From an uncultured Clostridia bacterium (GTDB taxonomy: Bacteria; Bacillota; Clostridia; Lachnospirales; Lachnospiraceae), in NCBI GenBank assembly GCA_946620335.1, contig CAMONF010000253.1, positions 1 through 10,054 of the forward strand: a stretch of DNA of 10,054 bases, in the 5' to 3' direction. The notes below the pieces were generated by a model. The model saw only the letters and a list, made by a program, of their open reading frames with translations, was not told the DNA's origin and searched no databases. A program made the position numbers and the translations under genes. Below, piece by piece: positions 1 through 6,937 of this stretch (the stretch's first letter is position 1; the number at the start of each line of letters is the position of its first letter).

Positions 1-5
1 AAGGC

Positions 6-1358
6 TTACCCCTGGTTCTCAGCCTGTACCGCCTGGGTGACCTCCGGCAGCTCCTCCTGCACCGGCTGTTCCTCCGGCTTCTCCGTCGCAGTGATGGTGG
101 CCGCGGCGAACACCTCCTCCACCAGCTCGCATTCGTCAGGCAGCTGGACGGAGAGGGGGATATTTACCTGGCCGACGCCGTAGCCGGCCAGATTGGCGGT
201 CACCGTGATTTGCGACGCATCCAGCTCCTCCAGGGCCTCGTCAGTGCCCCTGACCCGGATTTCCACCCGGTCTGAGCTGAAGACATTGTTGAGGTTATCC
301 GCCAGTCCTGTCACCTTGATGTTGCGGGTGGCGAAGCTGATGGACTTGCTGTCGTAAGGCAGGATCTGAATGGTCACCACAGCCGTATAGCTGACGTCCT
401 CCGCCAGGGCTATGCCGTCGGGAAGGAATTCCCGTATGTCCACATTGATGTCAAGATCGCTGTCGGCGTCCGTCACGTCCAGAGCACCCGAGGACGCGTC
501 AATCACGATGGTGTCGTTCTGTTCAGCCAGATCATCCAGGGCATCCTGGTTGCCTACCACGGAGATGGTCGCCGGCGTGATGGTGATATGACCTACCTGG
601 AAGCCCGCGGCGGGTTCCCCGCTGGTCTGCCCCTCGAGGGTGACGCCGGGATGGACCTGGAAGAGGTCGACATGGACCGTCACGTCCGACTCGTCGATAT
701 TCATGCTCAGGTATGACATCTCCGTCTCAGAGAGGACCTCACCGTTCTTGTCGTAAATGCTCATGGTCGGAGACAGGTCTGTGTCCCTGGAAAGGTTGGT
801 CACGTCCACCGCAGCCGAAACGCGGTCGAGCTTGTCCACAACACTGATGGGACCTCGGATCGTGACCTTTTCGGGAGAGGTGGTCAGAACGCCCACCTCA
901 TAGCCGTTCAACGGCCTTGTGGAACCGGTGGTAGGTGTGATCACGAATTCCCGCGTCACCGTCTCCTCGATGACCACCTCGATGTTCCGCGGGACAGCCG
1001 TCACATTTTCCGCAGGCACGTTCGGTACCGTGACATAGAGGGGTACCATGACCGGATCCGACTCAAAGTCTATGATCTGCGTCATGTTGGCGGTCGCAGT
1101 GATCCTGTCCGCTGTCAGCCGCTCCACCGTCGAACGGTTACCCCTGACCGTGACGGAAATGGTATCAAAGCCATCCTCGATCCGGTAGGAAAGACCGCGG
1201 CTCTCCACATAGGAAGCGTTGGATACGCTGACCTTGACGCCGGTGATCGTCCTCGTGAGGACCGGGTTCGATATATTGACCACAAGCAGCCATATGAAAA
1301 ACGCCACCACCAGCGAAGCCACCTTGAGGCCGGGATGGCGAAGCAGTCTACTCTTCAT
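6..1358 (-). CDS. cdaR: CdaR, YbbR-repeat regulator of diadenylate cyclase CdaA
   Basis: Predicted membrane-anchored extracellular protein of 450 residues that binds and modulates the diadenylate cyclase CdaA. Seen: a basic N-terminus, one hydrophobic helix at about residues 13-27, then roughly four YbbR-type beta-rich repeats (about 33-132, 134-232, 239-332 and 337-425) and a Glu/Pro/Gln-rich tail. The repeats share patterns such as a hydrophobic strand followed by 'V.G....(V/L)D.L' (e.g. VTIRGPISVVDKLDRV and ISVVGNQDALDDL). An upstream in-frame ATG at 1397 lacks a ribosome site; the ATG at 1356-1358 follows AAGGAAGGG by 6 bases and begins the typical short basic cytoplasmic tail, so I chose it. 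The gene overlaps the end of cdaA by 11 bases, implying coupled translation. In Firmicutes the order is usually cdaA-cdaR-glmM, so glmM is expected just beyond position 1. The family is clear; the regulatory role is from family knowledge. Confidence 0.93.
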   Translation of the reverse strand: MKSRLLRHPGLKVASLVVAFFIWLLVVNISNPVLTRTITGVKVSVSNASYVESRGLSYRIEDGFDTISVTVRGNRSTVERLTADRITATANMTQIIDFESDPVMVPLYVTVPNVPAENVTAVPRNIEVVIEETVTREFVITPTTGSTRPLNGYEVGVLTTSPEKVTIRGPISVVDKLDRVSAAVDVTNLSRDTDLSPTMSIYDKNGEVLSETEMSYLSMNIDESDVTVHVDLFQVHPGVTLEGQTSGEPAAGFQVGHITITPATISVVGNQDALDDLAEQNDTIVIDASSGALDVTDADSDLDINVDIREFLPDGIALAEDVSYTAVVTIQILPYDSKSISFATRNIKVTGLADNLNNVFSSDRVEIRVRGTDEALEELDASQITVTANLAGYGVGQVNIPLSVQLPDECELVEEVFAAATITATEKPEEQPVQEELPEVTQAVQAENQG

Positions 1359-2220
1359 TCCTGTCCCTTCCTTTCCAGATCCGGAATTTGCCTTCATTTC
1401 TGTCGTTCATGGCGTTGCGCTGGACATTGTGGAGCTGCTCACGCAGAACGCTGCTGGTCACGCCCGCGCTCAGCTCGCCCATGTAGGAATAGGATACCCG
1501 CCCTGTCTCCTCGGAAACGATGATGGTGAAGGCGTCGCTGACCTCGCTGATGCCGAGGCCTGCGCGATGGCGGGTGCCGAACTTCTTGCTGATGGATACA
1601 TTTTCCGACAAAGGCAGGTAGCACGTAGCCGCCACGATCCTGTCTCCCCGCACCACGACAGCGCCGTCGTGAAGGGGCGTGTTATGCTCAAAAATATTGG
1701 TCAGGAGCTGGCTGGAGACCCTGGCGTCCAGCTCGATACCCGTGCTGACGAACTCCGTGAGCAGGATCTGCTGCTCGATGACGATCAGCGCGCCGGTCCT
1801 CACTTCACTCATGTCGTTGACGGCGCGGACGATCTCATTGATGGTATTCTCGGTGAAGCGCTCCTGGTGCTGGGAATCAAAAGGCACCAGCATGGAGACG
1901 AAGCTTCGGTTGCCCAGGGATTCCAGACCCTTTCTGAGCTCGGGCTGGAAAATGATGACCAGGGCCAAAAGGGCGATGGAAGCCAGATTCTGGGCGATCC
2001 ACCAGATGGCGGACAGCTGGAAAAGCCGAACGAAGAAGAGAAAGGCGCCGACCGTGATCATGCCCCGCAGCAGCGTGTAAGCCCGCGTCCGCTGGATCCA
2101 GACCATGATGACATAGATGATGACCGCCAGGATCAGGATCTCCACCACATCACTGAGTCCGATCCGCGGGAAATAAAGGCCGGAGATCAAATTCTTCAGC
2201 ATTTCAAGTATGGAAGACAC
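1348..2220 (-). CDS. cdaA: CdaA, membrane diadenylate cyclase (DisA_N domain)
   Basis: Makes cyclic di-AMP from two ATP at the cytoplasmic membrane. Seen in 290 residues: an N-terminal region with about three hydrophobic helices (about 26-40, 51-66 and 73-91), then the DisA_N catalytic domain. The two hallmark motifs are present: the DGA motif in TPLHDGAVVV (residues 181-190, DGA at 185-187) and the RHR motif in GTRHRAGLGISE (215-226, RHR at 217-219). Most CdaA proteins I know read RHRAA; the Gly here is a mild variant. Length fits the family (about 270-290). The start is GTG at 2218-2220, backed by a strong GAGGAGG 8 bases upstream; the first in-frame ATG, six codons later, is too far from that site. 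The gene overlaps cdaR by 11 bases and is preceded by a terminator-like hairpin, which suggests its own promoter or read-through control. Confidence 0.97.
   Translation of the reverse strand: MSSILEMLKNLISGLYFPRIGLSDVVEILILAVIIYVIMVWIQRTRAYTLLRGMITVGAFLFFVRLFQLSAIWWIAQNLASIALLALVIIFQPELRKGLESLGNRSFVSMLVPFDSQHQERFTENTINEIVRAVNDMSEVRTGALIVIEQQILLTEFVSTGIELDARVSSQLLTNIFEHNTPLHDGAVVVRGDRIVAATCYLPLSENVSISKKFGTRHRAGLGISEVSDAFTIIVSEETGRVSYSYMGELSAGVTSSVLREQLHNVQRNAMNDRNEGKFRIWKGRDRNEE
1365..1373 (-). promoter_or_regulatory. Ribosome binding site deciding the cdaR start
   Basis: The minus strand reads AAGGAAGGG, ending 6 bases before the ATG at 1356-1358. The alternative ATG at 1395-1397 has no purine-rich site at a usable distance. 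The site lies inside the 3' end of cdaA. Confidence 0.7.
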
Positions 2221-2228
2221 TGTCCCGA

Positions 2229-2235
2229 CCTCCTC
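2229..2235 (-). promoter_or_regulatory. Strong ribosome binding site for the cdaA GTG start
   Basis: GAGGAGG on the minus strand, 8 bases before the GTG. It is among the best Shine-Dalgarno matches in the window and settles the non-ATG start of cdaA. Confidence 0.85.
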
Positions 2236-2251
2236 TCTTACATTTTCTGCA

Positions 2252-2282
2252 ATTTAAGGGCAGCGGTTCTGCGCCGGCCCAA
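2252..2282 (-). promoter_or_regulatory. Weak candidate promoter for cdaA-cdaR
   Basis: On the minus strand TTGGGC (2282-2277) and TTAAAT (2257-2252) are separated by 19 bases. Each is only a partial match to the sigma-A consensus and the spacing is long. It lies after the terminator-like hairpin and before the cdaA ribosome site, where a promoter would be expected, but the match alone is weak. Confidence 0.25.
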
Positions 2283-2287
2283 TCGCG

Positions 2288-2322
2288 CACAAAAGACGCA
2301 GTACCCTGACCGGTCCTGCGTC
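2288..2322 (-). terminator. Intrinsic terminator-like hairpin between the membrane-protein gene and cdaA
   Basis: On the minus strand GACGCAG (2322-2316) pairs with CTGCGTC (2301-2295). After one mismatch three more pairs (ACC/GGT) form, leaving a six-base loop. TTTTGTG follows at 2294-2288. It begins 12 bases past the stop codon of the 342-residue protein. An A-rich run (ACAAAA, 2334-2329) lies before the stem and could pair with TTTTGT after a bulge. The U-run is short, so termination may be incomplete, allowing some read-through into cdaA. Confidence 0.65.
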
Positions 2323-2334
2323 CGGAGCTTTTGT

Positions 2335-3363
2335 TTACAGGTTCTTCAGCGAATCCTCGAGCTTTCTCTCAAAGTCCACGGAGTTCACGTCAGGATGAGC
2401 GATGTCCGGAACTTCCTCGGAAGCCGATTCGCCGTCCGCCGCTTCCTCCTCCTTCTCGATCTGGATCCGGCGCTTGTAGGCGTACATCTTGGGGACCGCA
2501 CGCACATAATAATAGTATTCGTCGTCCTCGAATTCCACCTTCTCCGTCCCCTTATAATTGAGGGAAAGGAAGAAGAACTCCACGGCCAGGGCAAAGAGAG
2601 CGCCGACCAGCGTCATACCGATCACAACCGGAACGCTGTAGGTGCTGCCCGCCACCGAGTTGCCCATGAGGATGAAGACCACATAGACCACGGCTCCGAC
2701 GCCGACGGCCACCTCGAAGGCATGGTCGAAGCCGAGCCTGCATACGCCATAAGTGATAACGATGACCGCTGTCATGGCGAACATGCCCACGACCATGTTC
2801 CTGTTCTCCACCAGATTGATGAAAATCAGGTTGAACCTGTCCATGAACTCGGTCAGCGGCAGCTCGCTGAGGGCGGCCCGGTTCCCGCTGAGGAGAAGGA
2901 TCTGGTGGTATACATAGCTGCCGAAGACCACCGCCACAGCTGAGACGGGTTTTCTCCGCACGCCCACACACAAGGGAATAAAGGCCGGGATGCCTAAGGA
3001 CAGGCCGATGGGCGTCAGGATCATGGCCAGTCCGTCATCAGGGGCGAACCGGAAGAAGAAAATCATGACGATCAGGAACATGATCAGCATGACGGCCCCT
3101 GCGTCCAGTCCAATCTCAAAAGCCTGGCCCACGATAAAAATGCCGGAGATGAGCGGCGTCATCCTGAGCGGGAAGACTGAGCACAGCAGAGCGGACACCA
3201 GAATAACATAGGTGTTGTTGAAGAGGCCGGTGCCGTTGAAGGCGGACCTGATCCACAGGAGGCAGATGAGGGCCAGCACCAGCTTCAGCACGATCTCAAT
3301 ATATGTGGAATAATTGGCGTAAAGCCCCTTCAGTTTTTCTCTGAGTTCAAGAATGGTCGTCAT
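2335..3363 (-). CDS. Uncharacterised polytopic membrane protein with acidic, Tyr-rich tail motif
   Basis: Function unknown. Seen in 342 residues: a short amphipathic N-terminus, then about eight or nine hydrophobic segments (about 21-38, 50-66, 70-84, 88-104, 111-134, 139-158, 190-208, 213-234 and 243-267). A hydrophilic tail of about 75 residues follows, probably cytoplasmic. The tail starts with EFEDDEYYYYVRAVPK (277-292), is then basic (KRRIQIEK) and then acidic, and ends in a predicted helix, DFERKLEDSLKNL. There is no transporter, protease or enzyme motif that I recognise. I have the impression that similar proteins with the acidic/Tyr motif occur in clostridia near cdaA, but cannot confirm it here. 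The ATG at 3361-3363 follows GAGG by 7 bases. The gene starts 49 bases after the small membrane protein gene and ends just before the terminator-like hairpin, so it is probably the last gene of the argJ-led unit. Confidence 0.85.
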   Translation of the reverse strand: MTTILELREKLKGLYANYSTYIEIVLKLVLALICLLWIRSAFNGTGLFNNTYVILVSALLCSVFPLRMTPLISGIFIVGQAFEIGLDAGAVMLIMFLIVMIFFFRFAPDDGLAMILTPIGLSLGIPAFIPLCVGVRRKPVSAVAVVFGSYVYHQILLLSGNRAALSELPLTEFMDRFNLIFINLVENRNMVVGMFAMTAVIVITYGVCRLGFDHAFEVAVGVGAVVYVVFILMGNSVAGSTYSVPVVIGMTLVGALFALAVEFFFLSLNYKGTEKVEFEDDEYYYYVRAVPKMYAYKRRIQIEKEEEAADGESASEEVPDIAHPDVNSVDFERKLEDSLKNL

Positions 3364-3412
3364 GGAATTTCCTCACACTGGTTTTTAGGCAAAAAGCATA
3401 CCCGGAAGGCGC

Positions 3413-3793
3413 TCACATATTGGACAGTTTTTCAAGGCCGGCCAGATATTCCCGCATGAGCTTCTTGGCCCGGTTGTAGCGGATCAGGGCATACAGGTAG
3501 CCGATGGCCATGGAGAGCCCCAAAAGGGCCAGATAGCCGATCAGGATCATAGACCCGATGACCCGGATGTTGATCAGGTTAAAGTTGTCCATGAAAAATG
3601 TCATGTTGGCCAGGAGCATCACTCCCAACACCAACCCATAGCCGATGGTAGTCAGGAAGAAGGTCTTGATCAGGGCAAGCGCCAGAAAATCGCTCCGATA
3701 GTACTTGTGCATCTGGAGCGCTTCCTTTCCCTTTCTTCCTTTTTCAAAACGTGCCAGTCTGGCCATGAGAAGCACGCGTTCCTGATCGATCAT
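3413..3793 (-). CDS. Small two-helix membrane protein of unknown function
   Basis: Predicted 126-residue protein with no recognised family. Seen: a charged N-terminus rich in Arg and Lys (about 5-33), a long hydrophobic stretch at about 36-66, a short Asn-rich linker (DNFNLINIR), a second hydrophobic stretch at about 78-104 and a basic tail (RYNRAKKLMREYLAGLEKL). By the positive-inside rule both ends are probably cytoplasmic. The frame stays open upstream to 3892, but that would overlap the end of the comF-type gene by 56 bases. I therefore chose the ATG at 3791-3793. GGGAGG lies 13 bases upstream, which is rather far; an ATT codon just before the ATG would be better spaced, so the exact start is uncertain. 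The position between the comF-type gene and the polytopic membrane protein suggests co-expression, and the two membrane proteins may work together (inference). Confidence 0.75.
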   Translation of the reverse strand: MIDQERVLLMARLARFEKGRKGKEALQMHKYYRSDFLALALIKTFFLTTIGYGLVLGVMLLANMTFFMDNFNLINIRVIGSMILIGYLALLGLSMAIGYLYALIRYNRAKKLMREYLAGLEKLSNM

Positions 3794-3836
3794 AATGTAT
3801 CCATTTCCTCCCGGATGAGCGTTCACACATAGTCGT

Positions 3837-4592
3837 TTAGTATTGTACCATGAAACCTCCGCCAATGCAAACCGTGAGAAAGTATATTTCACGGATCCCG
3901 CCCTCCCTAAGGGCCAGGGCAGCCGCGTCCATGGTGGCGCCGGTGGTGTAGATGTCGTCCACCAGCAGGGCGCTTTTCACCTGTCGAAAGCCCCCGCCCG
4001 CCTCAAAGGCGCCTGCCAGGTTCCGAAAACGGTCGGAAGCGTTCAGATTCTTCATGGCCGCCGTCTCCGTCCTGCGCCGCAGCATGTTCTCCCTCATGGG
4101 AACGCCGAAGGCGCGGGAAAGCGGGCGGGCGATCTCAGCAGCCTGGTTGTAGGTGCGTGCGTTCATTTTCCGGGGATGGAGGGGGATGGGCACAATGACT
4201 TCCGGACACCAGAGGGCGGCCAGGTCGGCCGTCTGCTCCGCAAGCAGCTCGCCCAGGGCCTCTCCGTACTCCTTCCTGCCATGGTACTTGAGATAAGACA
4301 TGGTCCGGCGCATGGTCTCATCGTACAGGAGGAGACCCAGGCCCCTGTCAAAGGCATGCTCCCGCGACCGGCAGTCTTCGCAGAGCCGGTCTGTCGGAAG
4401 CACAGGCTTGCCGCACTTTACACACCGCCTGGTCTCGATGTAGGGCAGATGGGCGCGGCAGTCAGGGCATATATGGAAGGGTGGCTCCGCCACCTCATGG
4501 CATACAGGACACCGCCGCGGGAACAGGAGATTCAGTAACAGACCGCCCGCTTCCCTCAGGACCTGTCCCCGTGGATTTCTGACAGGCTGCAC
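3837..4592 (-). CDS. ComF-family zinc-finger phosphoribosyltransferase-like protein
   Basis: ComF/ComFC-family protein of 251 residues; the family supports DNA uptake in competent bacteria and has a phosphoribosyltransferase fold, but its substrate is not settled. Seen: an N-terminal region with two paired Cys-x2-Cys motifs, C28/C31-C42/C45 and C57/C60-C71/C74, probably zinc-binding, then a PRTase domain with the PRPP-loop motif ALLVDDIYTTGAT (208-220) and the family motif RTYNQA (146-151). The segment after it, RRTETAAMKNLNASDR, lacks the 'T..Q' seen in many ComF proteins. The start is a GTG at 4590-4592, with AAGGA 10 bases upstream; it overlaps the end of recD2 by 37 bases. No ComFA helicase gene is next to it. 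Pairing with recD2 suggests a DNA-processing context, but competence itself cannot be concluded from this. Confidence 0.9.
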   Translation of the reverse strand: MQPVRNPRGQVLREAGGLLLNLLFPRRCPVCHEVAEPPFHICPDCRAHLPYIETRRCVKCGKPVLPTDRLCEDCRSREHAFDRGLGLLLYDETMRRTMSYLKYHGRKEYGEALGELLAEQTADLAALWCPEVIVPIPLHPRKMNARTYNQAAEIARPLSRAFGVPMRENMLRRRTETAAMKNLNASDRFRNLAGAFEAGGGFRQVKSALLVDDIYTTGATMDAAALALREGGIREIYFLTVCIGGGFMVQY

Positions 4593-6937
4593 AGTTCAAG
4601 GATCCTTTCGTCAAGGGAGGTATATCGCTCCAGCTCGGAGGCGTTATCGACCATGCTGCGCACGGTCTCTTCGCTTCCGAGAATCGTTACACACTTTCTG
4701 GCCCTCGTGACAGCTGTATAAAGAAGATTTCGTGTCATGAGCATGGGCGGTCCGCCGAGCAGCGGGATGATGACAGCCGGGTACTCGCTTCCCTGGGACT
4801 TGTGGATCGTCACCGCGTAGGCGTGCTCCAGCTCCTCCAGGTCCGCGTAGGGGTAATCCACCATACGTCCTTCGTCGAACTCGATGGTCATGCTGGCTGC
4901 GTAGTCGTTCATGGACCGCACGATGCCCATATCCCCGTTGAACACGCCCTCGCCGGTGGCGATGGCCGTGCCGTATCGGCCGCGGATCTCCCAGGGCAGC
5001 TGGTAGTTGTTGCGGATCTGCATGACCTTGTCCCCCACCCTGAAGACGCGGTCGCCGAAGGTCTTCTCCGCCTTGTCCGGTCCGGCCGGATTCAGGTAAG
5101 TCTGGAGAATGCGGTTCAGCCGGAGGGTGCCCAGCGGCCCCTTCCGCATGGGCGAAAGGACCTGGATGTCGAAGGGCTGCGCCTCCACATAGGGCGGCAG
5201 CTTGTCCCGCACCAGCTGAATGATGTTGCTGATGATGAGGTTCACGTCGTTCCGCCGCAGGAAGAAGAAGTCCCGGCTCTTATTGTCCAGCCGGATAGCC
5301 TCGCCCGCGTTGATCTTATGGGCGTTCACGACGATATCCGAGGTCGCCGCCTGCCTGAAGATGTGCTGCAGCCGCACGCAGGGGAATACATCGGCCCGAA
5401 TCATGTCTCTCAGTACACTCCCCGGTCCCACCGACGGCAGCTGGTCCACATCACCCACCAGGATGAGACGCGTGCCGGCCGTCACGGCCGAGAGAAGGGC
5501 GTGCATGAGGGAAATGTCAACCATACTCATCTCGTCGATGATGATCACGTCCGCCTCCAGGGGATTGGTGGCATTTCTCTCAAAACGCACCTCCTCCCTC
5601 TCCTTCAGGTCCTCGCCGGAAGCGCCGAACTCCAGAAGGCGGTGGATGGTGGATGCCTCGAACCCGGTGGTCTCGGTCATCCGTTTGGCGGCGCGCCCGG
5701 TGGGTGCAGCCAGACGAATAGTCATCTCCTCCATCTCGAAATAGCGGAGCATCTCGTTGATGGTGGTGGTCTTGCCGGTGCCGGGGCCGCCGGTCAGGAT
5801 CAGGAGACCGTTCTTTGCCGCGCACCGCACGGCGTTCTCCTGGTCCTCGTCCAGGGTGATTTTCCTGCCCTTTTTCAGGCGCTCAAGGCTTCCCTCCAGC
5901 AGCGGCCCGTCCTTTCGGACCTGGATGTTCAGGTCGTTCAGCATTCTGGCCGTGTTCAGCTCCAGATAATAGTAATAGCTGCTGTAGACGATCCGCTCGG
6001 TCTCCTGCCCCTCCAGGTCCCGCTCCGGCATGTCGTAAAGTTCCCAGCCGCTGTAGAAATCATCCTCCCAGTCGCCCGGGTCCCCGGCGTCCAGGGGCTT
6101 GCGGTAATTCTGAGCGGTGTCTTCCCGGCGCTCATGATCGCGAAGCATGATCTTGCGTTCCAGGGCAAGGGCCGTGATCTGCCGTTCCACCAGCTCTTCG
6201 CCCGTCCCCAGCATGGCGGCGCAGCGCCTGATGAGCTGGCGCTCGGGCAGATACACGCTGCCCTCCCCCGCTGCCATGGACAGGGTATAGAGGATGCCGC
6301 TGCGGATCCTGTATTCAGAGTCAGGATCGATGCCGATTCTGGCGGCAATGACATCCGCGGTCTTAAAGCCGACGCCGTCAATGTCATCCGCCAGCCGGTA
6401 GGGATTCTCTTTCAGGATATCGTAAAGCTTTTCGCCGTACTCCCGGTAAATGCGGACCCCCAGTGAGAGGGAAATATCGTATTGCCCCAGGAACATCATG
6501 GCCTGCCGCATGTTCTTCTGGTCTGCTGTCTGACGGGCAATATCCCGGGCGATGCGCTCGCTGATGCCCCGGATCTCCACCAGTCGCTCGGGCTCCTCTT
6601 CGATGATCCGGAGTGTGTCCTCGCCGAACTTCTTCACGATCCGGGCAGCCAGGGTCTTGCCGACGCCCTTGATGGCGCCGGAGGACAGATAGCGCTCGAT
6701 GGCGTCCTCCCCTTCCGGCTGCCGCAGCTCGTAGCTGTCGACCTTGAACTGCTCGCCGTAGGCGGCATGGGATGTGAAACGTCCCTCCGCCTCCAAAGTC
6801 ACCCCCTCGCTGACAGACTGAAAAAAGCCGACAAGTGTCAGCTCTTTTCCATCCGAGGCAAGGCTCAGCACAGTGTATCCGTTGTCTTCATTTCTGAAAA
6901 TGATGTGTTCCACCACACCACTTATGCGTTCTGTCAT
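4556..6937 (-). CDS. recD2: RecD2-type ATP-dependent 5'-3' DNA helicase
   Basis: Superfamily 1B helicase of the RecD2/YrrC type, found in bacteria mostly lacking RecBCD and linked to DNA repair and replication restart. Seen in 793 residues: an N-terminal OB-like domain (about 1-75), helix-hairpin-helix segments (about 83-135 and 175-200), then the helicase core. Motifs: Walker A GGPGTGKT (383-390), motif Ia LAAPTGRAAKRM (409-420), motif II IIDEMSMVD (466-474), motif III GDVDQLPSVGPG (495-506), FRQ (527-529), the C-terminal VTIHKSQGSEYPAV (709-722) and YTAVTRAR (740-747). Length is close to the usual 720-820. A low-complexity acidic stretch at about 272-315 sits between the N-terminal region and the helicase core. 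The ATG follows the mreB stop directly (TAAATG), with GGAGAGG inside the mreB end, so the two are translationally coupled. Confidence 0.96.
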   Translation of the reverse strand: MTERISGVVEHIIFRNEDNGYTVLSLASDGKELTLVGFFQSVSEGVTLEAEGRFTSHAAYGEQFKVDSYELRQPEGEDAIERYLSSGAIKGVGKTLAARIVKKFGEDTLRIIEEEPERLVEIRGISERIARDIARQTADQKNMRQAMMFLGQYDISLSLGVRIYREYGEKLYDILKENPYRLADDIDGVGFKTADVIAARIGIDPDSEYRIRSGILYTLSMAAGEGSVYLPERQLIRRCAAMLGTGEELVERQITALALERKIMLRDHERREDTAQNYRKPLDAGDPGDWEDDFYSGWELYDMPERDLEGQETERIVYSSYYYYLELNTARMLNDLNIQVRKDGPLLEGSLERLKKGRKITLDEDQENAVRCAAKNGLLILTGGPGTGKTTTINEMLRYFEMEEMTIRLAAPTGRAAKRMTETTGFEASTIHRLLEFGASGEDLKEREEVRFERNATNPLEADVIIIDEMSMVDISLMHALLSAVTAGTRLILVGDVDQLPSVGPGSVLRDMIRADVFPCVRLQHIFRQAATSDIVVNAHKINAGEAIRLDNKSRDFFFLRRNDVNLIISNIIQLVRDKLPPYVEAQPFDIQVLSPMRKGPLGTLRLNRILQTYLNPAGPDKAEKTFGDRVFRVGDKVMQIRNNYQLPWEIRGRYGTAIATGEGVFNGDMGIVRSMNDYAASMTIEFDEGRMVDYPYADLEELEHAYAVTIHKSQGSEYPAVIIPLLGGPPMLMTRNLLYTAVTRARKCVTILGSEETVRSMVDNASELERYTSLDERILELCSLSEIHGDRS

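Noticed and set aside
1359..1397. N-terminally extended cdaR starting at 1397
   Set aside because: No ribosome site precedes it, it adds a Gly/Ser-rich piece not expected before the membrane anchor, and it would enlarge the overlap with cdaA.
2221..2287. Possible riboswitch ahead of cdaA
   Set aside because: The space after the hairpin is only about 67 bases and shows no c-di-AMP riboswitch (ydaO-type) or other recognisable conserved core.
1219..2943. Long plus-strand open frame (574 codons) across cdaR, cdaA and the membrane-protein gene
   Set aside because: It lies antisense to three clear genes and one intergenic gap, its translation shows no family motif and is His/Asp/Arg rich as expected from mirrored GC-rich codons, and it has no credible ribosome site.
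3364..3412. T-run and A-run (TTTTTGCCTAAAAA on the minus strand) between the two membrane-protein genes
   Set aside because: It could form only a five-pair AT stem with no GC-rich base and no trailing U-run; the gap is short and consistent with co-transcription.
3790..3804. Four-codon frame ATG-GAT-ACA-TTA-TGA overlapping the start of the small membrane protein gene
   Set aside because: The ribosome site is only 2 bases from this ATG, too close to be used, and such short frames occur by chance.
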